Below, piece by piece: positions 34,222-45,482 of a DNA stretch of 64,000 nt. This stretch comes from Bolinopsis microptera. Lineage: Eukaryota > Ctenophora > Tentaculata > Lobata > Bolinopsidae. Below the pieces are notes generated by a model. It saw nothing but the letters and a program-made list of their open reading frames with translations. It was not told the DNA's origin and made no database searches. Position 1 is the stretch's first letter; the number at the start of each line of letters is the position of its first letter. The translations under genes were made by a program, and so were the position numbers. Where the stretch lies: positions 2,004,501 to 2,068,500 of the forward strand of contig NC_087073.1 in NCBI RefSeq assembly GCF_026151205.1, given 5' to 3'.

Positions 34222-37200
34222 ATGCTCCCAGTGACGAAACAGAAAGTATTAGTGACAGGCGTGACTGGGTTTGTGGCATCTCACATTACGAAGCGACTCC
34301 TCAAAACCAGTTAGTTTTCCTAATAGCAGGGAGGGGGGGAGGGGTTGTACCTGCTACTAGAGTATTGTACCTCTCAGTTTCCTAGTAGCAGGGAGGGGTT
34401 GTAGAACTACTACTACTCTACTAGTTGCTACTAGATTATTTTACCTCTGCCTTTCAGACTTCAGTGGTGTTTTAGAGTTTGGAACTTTGCCATATTGCTA
34501 TTTTATTCGTATGTGTTATTTATGTTTTCACACATAAGCACATGTAATGTAACACAGTGAATTATCATTATATTATATTAGTGAAATACGCACGTTTTCC
34601 GGCAAGTATTTCAAGTCTGCAAACTGTAAGGCAGCCTATAAGAGCACAAACTTATTTACAGATAAATACATTGTGCACGGCACAGTTCGAAGTAGACACA
34701 ATCGAAAGAGAGTGAAGCCGGTTACAAAGTTCCACAATGCACTCGAGAACCTGAGGCTTTTTGAGTGTAACCTGCTCGACGACTTGAATTGGGACAGGTT
34801 TTTATCTGCAATTTATTTTCATTTCATACGAACTGCACTGTGAGTTTACCCTGTCTTTTAATTATGCAAATACGCGATAAAAAGTCACGCCAATAAACCC
34901 CCACAGGGCTGTGAATGACTGTACCTATGTTATCACGCCAATAAACCCCCACAGGGCTGTGAGTGACTGTACCTATGTTATCCACGTGGCATCTCCGTTC
35001 CCAGACTCCCAGCCCGGAGAACCCTCCTCAGTAGTGGTACCAGCAGTCGAGGGGACTAAGAGAGTTCTGGACGCTTGCAAAAGAGCGGGAACTGTTAAGA
35101 GGGTTGTTCTTACCAGTAGCATTGCTGCAATATCAGGTATGTGTTCAAGCTGGTGGTCAATTGATCGATTAATTGATAATAATGTAGCATAGTTTAGTTG
35201 TCTCTTTATTTTACCCTCTTTCTTCATTCCCTGTATGTATAGCATTTGTGTGTTATCCGTATACACATTGAGGAGGAAAGTGAACTTGTAATCTTATACA
35301 TTTGCAGGAGGAAAGCAGCGAGGGGATTATCATTACACAGAGAGAGAGTGGAGTTGTTATCTTATATATTTTCCAGGAGGAAAGCAGCGAGGAGATTATC
35401 ATTACACAGAGGGAGAGTGGAGTTTGTAAACTGATATATTTTCCAGGAGGAAAGCAGCGAGGGGATTATCATTACACAGAGGGAGAGTGGAGTTGTAATC
35501 TTATATATTTTCCAGGAGGAAAGCAGCGAGGGGATTATCATTACACAGAGGGAGAGTGGAGTTTGTAAACTGATATATTTTCCAGGAGGAAAGCAGCGAG
35601 GGGATTATCATTACACAGAGGGAGAGTGGAGTTGTAATCTTATATATTTTCCAGGAGGAAAGCAGCGAGGGGATTATCATTACACAGAGGGAGAGTGGAG
35701 TTTGTTATCTTATATATTTTCCAGGAGGAAAGCAGCGAGGGGATTATCATTACACAGAGGGAGAGTGGAGTTTGTTATCTTATATATTTTCCAGGAGGAA
35801 AGCAGCGAGGGGATTATCATTACACAGAGGGAGAGTGGAGTTGTAATCTTATATATTTTCCAGGAGGAAAGCAGCGAGGGGATTATCATTACACAGAGGG
35901 AGAGTGGAGTTGTAATCTTATATATTTTCCAGGAGGAAAGCAGCGAGGGGATTATCATTACACAGAGAGAGAGTGGAGTTGTAATCTTATATATTTTCCA
36001 GGAGGAAAGCAGCGAGGGGATTATCATTACACAGAGAGAGAGTGGAGTTGTAATCTTATATATTTTCCAGGAGGAAAGCAGCGAGGGGATTATCATTACA
36101 CAGAGAGAGAGAGTGGAGTTTGTTATCTTATATATTTTCCAGGAGGAAAGCAGCGAGGGGATTATCATTACACAGAGGGAGAGTAGAGTTGTAATCTTAT
36201 ATATTTTCCAGGAGGAAAGCAGCGAGGGGATTATCATTACACAGAGAGAGAGAGAGTGGAGTTTGTTATCTTATATATTTTCCAGGAGGAAAGCAGCGAG
36301 GGGATTATCATTACACAGAGAGAGAGTGGAGTTGTAATCTTATATATATTTCCAGGAGGAAAGCAGCGAGGGGATTATCATTACACAGAGGGAGAGTGGA
36401 GTTGTAATCTTATATATTTGCAGGAGGAAAGCAGCGAGGGGATTATCATTACACAGAGGGAGAGTGGAGTTGTAATCTTATATATTTTCCAGGAGGAAAG
36501 CAGCGAGGGGATTATCATTACACAGAGGGAGAGTGGAGTTTGTAATCTTATATATTTTCCAGGAGGAAAGCAGCGAGGGGATTATCATTACACAGAGGGA
36601 GAGTGGAGTTGTAATCTTATATATTTTCCAGGAGGAAAGCAGCGAGGGGATTATCATTACACAGAGGGAGAGTGGAGTTGTAATCTTATATATTTTCCAG
36701 GAGGAAAGCAGCGAGGGGATTATCATTACACAGAGAGAGAGTGGAGTTGTAATCTTATATATTTTCCAGGAGGAAAGCAGCGAGGGGATTATCATTACAC
36801 AGAGAGAGAGTGGAGTTGTAATCTTATATATTTTCCAGGAGGAAAGCAGCGAGGGGATTATCATTACACAGAGGGAGAGTGGAGTTGTAATCTTATATAT
36901 TTTCCAGGAGGAAAGCAGCGATGGGGATTATCATTACAGAGAGGAAGAGTGGAGTTGTAATCTTATATATTTGCAGGAGGAAAGCAGCGAGGGGATTATC
37001 ATTACACTGAGGGAGAGTGGCGTTGTAATCTTATATATTTTCCAGGAGGAAAGCAGCGAGGGGATTATCATTACACAGAGAGAGAGTGGAGTTGTAATCT
37101 TATATATTTTCCAGGAGGAAAGCAGCGAGGGGATTATCATTACACAGAGAGAGAGTGGAGTTGTAATCTTATATATTTTCCAGGAGGAAAGCAGCGAGGG

Positions 37201-40200
37201 GATTATCATTACACAGAGGGAGAGTGGAGTTTGTAATCTTATATATTTTCCAGGAGGAAAGCAGCGATGGGGATTATCATTACACAGAGAGAGAGTGGAG
37301 TTGTAATCTTATATATTTGCAGGAGGAAAGCAGCGAGGGGATTATCATTACAGAGAGGAAGAGTGGAGTTGTAATCTTATATATTTGCAGGAGGAAAGCA
37401 GCGAGGGGATTATCATTACAGAGAGGAAGAGTGGAGTTGTAATCTTATATATTTGCAGGAGGAAAGCAGCGAGGGGATTATCATTACACTGAGGGAGAGT
37501 GGCGTTGTAATCTTATATATTTTCCAGGAGGAAAGCAGCGAGGGGATTATCATTACAGAGAGAGAGAGAGTGGAGTTGTAATCTTATACATTTGCAGGAG
37601 GAAAGCAGCGAGGGGATTATCATTACACAGAGGGAGAGTGGAGTTTGTAATCTTATATATTTTCCAGGAGGAAAGCAGCGAGGGGATTATCATTACACAG
37701 AGAGAGAGTGGCGTTGTAATCTTATATATTTCCAGGAGGAAAGCAGCGAGGGGATTATCATTACACAGAGGGAGAGTGGAGTTGTAATCTTATATATTTG
37801 CAGGAGGAAAGCAGCGAGGGGATTATCATTACACTGAGGGAGAGTGGAGTTGTAATCTTATATATTTGCAGGAGGAAAGCAGCGAGGGGATTATCATTAC
37901 ACAGAGAGAGAGTGGAGTTTGTAATCTTATATATTTTCCAGGAGGAAAGCAGCGAGGGGATTATCATTACACAGAGGGAGAGTGGAGTTTGTAATCTTAT
38001 ATATTTTCCAGGAGGAAAGCAGCGAGGGGATTATCATTACACAGAGGGAGAGTGGAGTTTGTTATCTTATATATTTTCCAGGAGGAAACCAGCGGGGATT
38101 ATCATTACACAGAGGGAGAGTGGAGTTGTAATCTTATATATTTTCCAGGAGGAAAGCAGCGAGGGGATTATCATTACACAGAAGGAGAGTGGAGTTTGCA
38201 GGGAGATTGTGACCCTTATTGTCTGAGCAAAGTCCTCGCAGAGAAAGCTGCATGGGATATGGCTGCCACGGGTTGGTCTATCTTACAGTCTCTTACTCTT
38301 AGTCTTACTATTACCTACTCTCTGTAAGGTATTTAATATTTATGCCCAGTATGGCAACTAAAAACACTTGTCCAAGTTCCGTCTGATACATTGTCAGAAT
38401 CATTGGACTTTCAGTATGTTAGTGCTTAAGTGTGATCACAATATATAATCTTTACATTTCCTCAGCGAACTTTGAGTTGGTAGCACTAAATCCTACAATG
38501 TGTCTCGGTCCTATCCTTGTCGGGGAATGTACCTCTATGCTGGTGAGTAAATATTCTATAGTGTGCGGTGAGTGTTATTACCACGTGATGCCCTTATAAG
38601 GGGTGTTTGTTTATTTTAAGAATTTCCTCATCTTGTCCTCTCAATATTCTCCACTTATATTATTTTATTTATAACATATAGCGCCGAATGTTGAGGTCTT
38701 TGTCTAATGTCGGAGTTTATTCAAGCAATCTAATAAACATTAAACAATAAACATGCATTATAAACATGCATTATCGTCACAGTATCACAACTTCTCACTG
38801 CTCAGCTAGTAAAGCGGATATTAATAACTAATTAATTAATTAACTAATTAACTAATTAACTAATTAATTAATTAATTAATTAATTAATTAATTAATTAAC
38901 TAATAAATAATAAACATGCATTATCGCCACAATATCACAACTTCACATTGCTCAGCTTGTAAAGCGGATATTGGAGGGCGGCTACCCCATGCTCCCTAAG
39001 ATATTCCTGCCCACTGTTGATGTAAGAGATGTGGCGGATGCTCATATTTCCGCTATGCTAGCTCCGGAAGCTGCTGGGAAACGAATCATAATTCAGTGAG
39101 TTAATCTTAACGTATTCCGTGTTATGAGTAAATGTTATTGTTAACGTATTCCGACAATTCATCAACATGATTGAAAGTCGGTGATAAATTTAATTTTTCC
39201 GGCTACAATTATCTCTGTTCAGAGAGTGCAGCGAGTAACCGAGTTTATGACCTTTTGTTTGACTATGAACCTATAATAATTGGATGGTGTTTCAGTTCCA
39301 CCAACTTTTGGCTGAAGGACATTGCCCAAACGATACACGACGTGTTCACGGACCAAGGTTACAAGATCTCAGTTCGGGATATGCCAGATTGGGCTTTAAG
39401 TATCGCCGCTAAAATCAACAAATCTGCCAAGTTTGTATCCAGCAGCATCGGGAAGATCATCACTTACGACACCAACAACGTAAGTCTTTAATATAACGTC
39501 TGGAGGATATTGCTGAGTTGAGGATTTGCTGAGTTGGCAATAAATAATGACAATGTGTTCTAATCCACGATTTAAATATTATAACTGATATCATGATATA
39601 AATTGTAAAATAAACCCCCATCGAGCTAGACATACATGACACACCAGTCACTAATCGAGACATACATGACACACTAGTCACTAATCGCCATGTTGCACGT
39701 ATTTAAAAAGGGTGAACTTGTAGCACTATATTACGTAGGTGTTTCAAATTACTAAATACAACACAAGATACAAGGGCAGGTCTCTCCCGAACGTTGGGAT
39801 GGCCTGAGGTGCTTATCTCCTTTTCAGTAACCCTAAGCCACTCTGTGCCGAGGCACTATACTAGCTGTAGGGGGGTTAGTCCTACGAGCCAGAGAGTGTG
39901 TATCACCAGCCGAAGCTGTACCAAATCACAGCTTGGTAACTGGCCGACTTGCATCCGACCGGATTTGAACCCGGGTCTTCTGCTTGGGAGGCGATCGTGT
40001 TACCACTACACCACCCGGCCGACAGATTACTAAATTACTAAATGCCTGAACGAAATCGATATCTCAGCATAGCAGCGTTTGTGAGTGCAATTGTTTAAAT
40101 AATACCACTTAAAAGATACTCCACTTTTTCAGATGAACCAGATTCTCGGAATCGAAGGGAGGGATGTGCGAGCAGCAGTTATTGACATGTGCTACAGTAT

Positions 40201-40300
40201 GATTGAACTCAAATTAGCCTCCACCAAGGGCAAATACGTGCCCAACGTCAGCTACTTGGACGACACTGAGCTGTCATTCGACAACGTCTTTCAGTTTTAA
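34222..40300 (+). CDS. NADP-type extended SDR, dihydroflavonol/cinnamoyl reductase-like, eight exons
   Basis: Exons: 34222-34309, 34662-34797, 34955-35136, 38149-38271, 38466-38542, 38956-39095, 39296-39479 and 40133-40300. All introns are GT-AG, phases agree throughout, and the total is 1098 nt (365 residues). The N-terminal TGVTGFVA (12-19) is the glycine motif of the Rossmann fold; VHGTVRS supplies the Arg typical of NADP binding. YVIHVASPFP, VVLTSSIAAIS (with the catalytic Ser), YCLSK (Tyr159, Lys163), NPTMCLGP and DVRDVADAH are family blocks in the expected order. Length is near the family norm of about 330-350. These enzymes reduce carbonyls of phenylpropanoid, flavonoid or other aldehyde/ketone substrates in the cytosol; the animal substrate is unknown. 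Introns are 0.16-0.65 kb except intron 3 (3.0 kb), swollen by a tandem array of its own acceptor. An ATTAAA near 40494 may be the polyadenylation signal. Confidence 0.95.
34885..34980 (+). repeat. 48-bp tandem duplication of the exon 3 acceptor
   Basis: Two copies of a 48-bp block, TCACGCCAATAAACCCCCAC then AGGGCTGTGA.TGACTGTACC, place acceptors at 34906 and 34954. Forty-eight is a multiple of three and the first copy is open, so use of the upstream acceptor would insert 16 residues (AVNDCTYVITPINPHR) in frame. The downstream acceptor matches the family (AVSDCTYVIHVASPF). Confidence 0.9.
35269..38148 (+). repeat. about 41 tandem copies of the exon 4 acceptor region
   Basis: A 69-71-bp unit fills intron 3. 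Each unit holds the intron end (TAATCTTATATATTTTCCAG or a TTTGCAG variant) followed by the first 45-48 bases of exon 4 (GAGGAAAGCAGCGAGGGGAT and on to GGAGAGTGGAG). The final copy is the genuine one: at 38149 it continues past GGAGTTTG into the rest of exon 4, which encodes the YCLSK active site. Each unit therefore carries an acceptor and, in 69-bp units, an open frame that repeats GGKQRGDYHYTEGEWS joined by CNLIYFP. Longer 70-bp units change the frame. A partial, divergent unit at 35269-35307 marks the left edge. Confidence 0.95.
38580..38606 (-). repeat. inverted copy of the 40.37-kb CACGTG repeat
   Basis: CCACGTGATGCCCTTATAAG here is the reverse complement of a block found twice at 40369-40432. 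The arms bracket exons 6-8. Confidence 0.75.
38750..38972 (+). repeat. duplicated exon 6 acceptor with AATT array between
   Basis: The true acceptor (38955) with TATCACAACTTC, TTGCTCAG and the first exon bases CTTGTAAAGCGGATATT is preceded about 150 bp upstream by a copy with its own CTCAG at about 38805 and CTAGTAAAGCGGATATT. An AATT/AACT tetranucleotide run at about 38827-38899 separates them. Confidence 0.85.
39758..40025 (-). mobile_element. tRNA-derived SINE in intron 7 of the SDR gene
   Basis: On the minus strand the head starts GGCCGGGTGGTGTAGTGGTA (A box TGGTGTAGTGG) with B box GGTTCAAATCC, resembling tRNA-Gly(CCC) but with mismatched anticodon, T and acceptor stems, so it is not a working tRNA. 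About 190 bp of unrelated body follows, ending in a CTTGTATCTTGTGTTGT tail. A 10-bp target duplication ATTACTAAAT flanks it (39748-39757 and 40026-40035). SINEs are transcribed by RNA polymerase III and moved by LINE proteins. It lies antisense to the host gene and does not touch exons. Confidence 0.88.
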
Positions 40301-43300
40301 AGTTTTAAACGTAAAGCCGTTGAAATACAATGACTGAAACTGTCTGGGAATTGTTGGGAAGATGCTGCACTCCTTATAAGGGCATCACGTGGTAATAGCA
40401 CTCCTTATAAGGGCATCACGTGGTGTAGTGGAACAACAAAGCTATTCGCTGCTTTTAAAGGGAATGATGAGTTTTGTTTGAACAGTTTTGCTCTATTAAA
40501 ACTAAAAAGTATGAAAGAAAGAGGACTATACTATGAACTGTTTGATTTTAAATTAATGAAATCATCATGAGATTGTAACTGTAAGACGTTATTTGGATTG
40601 AGATGGCCACAATGATTTATTGACTAACTAACAAGAAACTACTGCTGCGTTGTTGCAACCAGCCATTTAGCGCGTTTATCTATTTATTTTTATCTGTCGT
40701 TATTTTTACCTGATCGAGGTCCAAGGCTTTAGCTGATCCCTTTTAAGTTTTGATAACATAATATTGCCCTGAGACACCTGACTTAGCGTTGGATTATATT
40801 TATGAATATAATTCACCGTGTCGTGCACCTCACATGATGATTTTTGCTCCTGTTGATGATGTCGACAAATTACAGAGGTTGACTTGAGACTGTTGGCAGA
40901 GGAAATCAAAGTTATACAAAATGATCAATTTCAGATTCTATGTTGCATGTGTACAAATAGATGGCGGTAGAAGTGATTATCGTTTTTTATGTCTATGGGA
41001 GGACGTAGAGAACTCGAAGTTTTATTATTTTATACTTCTTATGGACGAACACATGGCTAAATTATAATGGCTACCGTTTTCTTTTTTTCATTTCATTTAA
41101 GGATAATACTATATAATAGGTTATTATCTTAATCTTGCACGCAGTCACTCTCAAACTATTTCATGTTCATATGTCAATAAATCAATCCGAAAAAGAGTTC
41201 AGCATGAAATGATTTGAAAGTGACTCGGGACTGTCATTAAAATAGCATGGATAATGTAAATTTTAATTATGTGTGGTGTATTGAAAATTATATCACTTTT
41301 AGAACCTATAAACTTTAAATGTTTACCCATTGCCACTGCCTGCGAGCACGAAAGTTAAATCAAAAGATGGGAAACATATTTAACTTTTACCTGGGGACCT
41401 CAGGCTTTTGTATTCATAAACACACCGATTGAATATATGGAGAAATGACAGTAAATTTAACCAATGAAATAATTATAGTATAGTCACTTATTTTTTATTT
41501 ATCAACCTTGAACCTGCAAATCAACATTGCACACGCTGCACAAGTTTATTTCAAAGTTGTATAATGAAATATATTTGTAAATTGTATGATAATAAGCTGC
41601 GTTTTATTTTTAATCTTAGTATTGACTGTGTCAATTATATGTCAATTCTTTGCAACGATCTTAGCTCTGTCAACATTTGATAAAAACATAAAAAATGAAA
41701 TAAAATCAATGAGCCGTCTGAATTCTGATCCTTACTCCACGGCGCTCAGCCTGTCATTCCACCGCAGCTTGAGTTTCTGTTAATATGAACAGAACAAGCA
41801 CCCAGGCGCTCAGCCTGTCATTCCACCGCAGCTTCTGTTAATATGAACAGAACAAGCCCCCAGTCGGTAATCTAATCCCTGTCGGATTTGTAAAGAAGAG
41901 TGCTACTCACTTTCAGTGCTGAGTAAAAGTATGTGGTTCTTATATCGGCTTCTCGGTAGATGTGGTATATCATTATCATCAGGTGATATCGTAAACCTTT
42001 AGGAGTAGTGTACACTGTGACTATTTGTACGGTGGCCTTTGAATTAGAACATGGATGATCTAGATCTAAGAATATGACAACTATGGTGTTATATCAATAT
42101 TAGGACGCAATGAAACTACCGGACCCGGGACCACGATGTATGGGGACTTGCCACCCCATGGCAACATTAAAATATATCGACTCTGTTACATCGTTTCCTG
42201 TTAATATAAAACTCCGTTACAAAATGAACTGGGGTGGGAGATGGTAAAGCCGTGTTGTTGTTAGATCTGGGAGCATGGGTATAGATCGCAGTAGGATTTG
42301 GCTTGAGCTTAGTTCGGATCAACGAGGGTTGATCCGATTCCGGTAGATTCCATGGCAGGGTTTAGCTTCGAGGGTTGACCTGAGTCTACTAGATTCTAGT
42401 AGGGGCTTTTGGCGGTATAAGTCTGGTTAATTAGGAGTCGAAGTGTTCATTGGTGTTCATTGGTGTTTATTGGTGTTTATTGGTGTTGTTTCGTTTTATA
42501 TTAGATTACATTTTAATCACCGTTATTAATTTCGTTTCCGTTGAACTTAAAAACTACTAATTAATCTACGAACCTGAAAGCAAGTGTCCACTGCTTACAG
42601 TTACAGTAGGACTACTCACCTTATGTGTATCACATGATCATACCAATGGTGCTGTGAGATAACGTATATCATACCAATAGTGCTGTGAGATAACGTATAT
42701 TAATTTCTAATTTCTAATTTCTAATTTCTAATTTCTAATTTCTAATTTCTAATTTCTAATTTCTAATTTCTAATTTCTAATTTCTAATTTCTAATTTCTA
42801 ATTTCTTATTTCTACTAATAGTGCTGTAAGATAACGTAAACAGGAATTAAACAGGAATTAAACATGAAATGACCAAGGAGAACACTAACGAACTCGTCTT
42901 GGTAATACAGCAATTCATGAAGACGATCAGAACTCTAAAAATCGAGAGAATGCTATAAAAATAAAATCTTAAAATCTTAACGTATCGGTATATCAGACTC
43001 TATTTAAGACTGACCTGCTGACCAGAGTCAAAAGGTTTTTTGAGTAGTTCCACCTAATGAAAATTATTTCAATTTCACAATTCTTTCTGAGAATGTCCCT
43101 TTGTACTCTACTCTTGTAATTGTATTGTACTTGTTCATTTTTACTTCTCTTAGTACATTTTGATTTACGAATTTCGTTCCGTTTTCTTATTATTTAAATT
43201 TCACAATTCTCAGTTTCTGAGAATTATCCCTTGATGCCAGCTGGCGACATTTTGATTCTCACAGAATGCTGCTTTCTATTTTAACGATAGCATATAGTTA

Positions 43301-43683
43301 TACATACTGCTAAATGATATTTTGCAAATAATTGAAATAAAAGACCTATTCGCTAGATTCCAAGTCTAACTTTTTGTTGACTAGTTCCGCCTCATGTGTT
43401 ATTTGTACTCGATAAGCCAAAGGTCTCTTAGTCGTTGGAGTGCAAGTTACTGTGGTTACTGTGCATGGTTACTGTGGTTACTGTGGTTACTCATGTGGTT
43501 ACTGTGGTTACTGTGGTTACTGTGGTTACTGCATCCCACATTAACTTTTCTTTTTTACTGCTTGAAATTTGTCATACGTTTCTAGTTTGAAGGTAACTAA
43601 TAACTATGTTGACAATAGTTTCGGGATCGTTCACATATTCATATTGCCGGTTTCACTAACTGGTCGTTAAATTTTCAGAAACA
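40301..43683. other. intergenic region with small repeats
   Basis: ACTCCTTATAAGGGCATCAC is duplicated at 40369-40432, immediately 3' of the SDR stop. A roughly 60-bp tandem pair (GCTCAGCCTGTCATTCCACC type) lies at 41745-41860. CATTGGTGTT repeats lie at 42448-42488. CCAATAGTGCTGTGAGATAA occurs twice at 42635-42695 with a partial third copy after the heptamer array. TGTGGTTAC repeats lie at 43450-43530. No gene is supported. Confidence 0.55.
42699..42812. repeat. (TAATTTC)n heptamer microsatellite
   Basis: About sixteen copies, inserted between copies of a CAATAGTGCTGTGAGATAAC block. Confidence 0.97.
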
Positions 43684-45482
43684 ATGGAGGAGCTAAAATA
43701 TCTAAAGATTAAAGATGAGATGAAAATGGAGGAAGATAGGATACCACCAGAATTTATAAATACAGATACCAAGGAGGAGGAAGATAATCTTTATGCCAAA
43801 TCAGAAGTGTATGATCGTACTTGTCAAATGCAGTTTCCCAACCAAGATTTATTTACGAAACATCCTCAACACTATACTTTAATTATGGCTGGAGACATGA
43901 ATACAGGCAAAATCTCCATAGAGTGCATCAACAAACCTAATTCAAAACTCCACCAAACTTCTGCCCCTGATACCGAATGGATTAAAGAACCTCGAGAACG
44001 ATTGATGTACTCTGAAACTTCCTGCGACACAACCACAATATCCACTTTACCAGTTTACCTACCACTACTAGTAAAGAGAGTTATATCAGAAAGAAACCAT
44101 ATCAATGCTCTGAATGCCACTACAGTACAGCACATAAATCACACTTAGTTCCCCATCAGCGAACTCATACCGGAGAAAAGCCTTATAAATGTTCTGAATG
44201 CTTCTACAGAACACGTTATAAATCCAACTTAGTTTGCCATCAGAGGAATCATTCCGGAGAAACTCCTTACAAATGTTCTGAATGCTCCTACAGTACACGC
44301 CAAAAACAAAACTTAGTTCGCCATCAGTGGACTCATTCCGAAGAAAAACCTTATAAATGTTCCGAATGCTCATATAGTACAACCCAAAAATCTATCTTAG
44401 TTCGCCATAAGCAGTATCAAACCAAAGACAAACCTTATAAATGTCCTGAATGTTCCTACAGTGCTAGTCAAAGATCAAACTTGGTTACCCATCAGCGGAC
44501 TCATTCCGAGCGATTATTTTCACGAAGTATACAAAGCAAAGATTTTCCAAAAATATGCCAAACTTCTGTCGCTGAAACAGAGTGGATGAGAGTTACCCCA
44601 GATTTGTCTACAGTTTTAAACAGCACAAGCACAAAATCTCCTCTACCATCTGTTCAGCGGACTGATAAGATTAAGAACCATGTATGCATTCCAACACAAA
44701 TGGGCAGCAATGGGCCTATTTTCGTGAAGCCTCTACCTTTCGTGAAGCCTCTAACATTTGTCAAGCCTCTAACAGTAACATTTGTCAAGCCTCTAACGTT
44801 TGTCAAGCCTCTGTTCGTAGCTGAGCCCCTCCACTCCAGTTCCAGTCCTTCTTCCGGACATCTACCAGTGTTATCTCACACGACACAGTCAACAGCTCCT
44901 GATCCGACCTTCTCACCTGGTGATCCTGTCTTCATACCTTCTTCCAGTGCATCATCTACCTACTCTACTCCGACCTTCTCACCTGGTGATCCTGTCTTCA
45001 TACCTTCTTCCAGTGCATCATCTACCTACTCTACTCCGACCTTCTCACCTGGTGATTCTGTCTTCATACCTTCTTCCAGTGCATCATCTACCTACTCTAC
45101 TCCGACCTTCTCACCTGGTGATTCTGTCCTCATACCTTCTTCCAGTGCATCATCTACCTACTCTACTCCGACCTTCTCACCTGGTGATTCTGTCTTCATA
45201 CCTTCTTCCAGTGCATCATCTACCTACTCTACTCCGACCTTCTCACCTGGTGATTCTGTCTTCATACCTTCTTCCAGTGCATCATCTACCTACTCTACTC
45301 CGACCTTCTCACCTGGTGATCCTGTCTTCATACCTTCTTCCAGTGCATCATCTACCTACTCTACTCCGACCTTCTCACTTGGTGATCCTGTCTTCATACC
45401 TTCTTCCAGTGCATCATCTACCTACTCTACTCCGACCTTCTCACCTGGTGATCCTGTCTTCATACCTTCTTCCAGTGCATAA
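43684..45482 (+). CDS. C2H2 zinc-finger protein with 22-residue repeat tail; frame change between N-terminus and fingers
   Basis: The ATG follows an acceptor (AAATTTTCAG, 43679). An N-terminal frame (43684-44148) encodes an acidic leader (MEELKYLKIKDEMKMEED...). The fingers lie in another frame, open from 44016 to the TAA at 45480, so a one-base indel, sequencing error or tiny intron is needed in the 130-bp overlap. Five fingers follow at about 44100-44510 (C-x2-C-x12-H-x3-H, linkers TGEKPYKC, SGETPYKC, SEEKPYKC). Finger 4 ends HKQYQ, lacking its last His. A QTSxxxTEW motif occurs before and after the fingers. Then come FVKPLT repeats (44720-44815) and about nine copies of a 22-residue Ser/Thr/Pro/Tyr-rich unit (TFSPGDPVFIPSSSASSTYS). 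The fingers suggest a nuclear DNA-binding protein; the tail could be an activation or low-complexity domain. DNA target unknown. Confidence 0.65.

Noticed and set aside
35302-37967. Long frames on both strands in the SDR intron 3 array
   Set aside because: They are by-products of a 69-bp repeat. The meaningful reading is the repeated exon 4 start.
39950-40022. Functional tRNA-Gly gene on the minus strand
   Set aside because: Anticodon, T and acceptor stems are mismatched and a SINE body, tail and target duplication follow; it is a SINE head.
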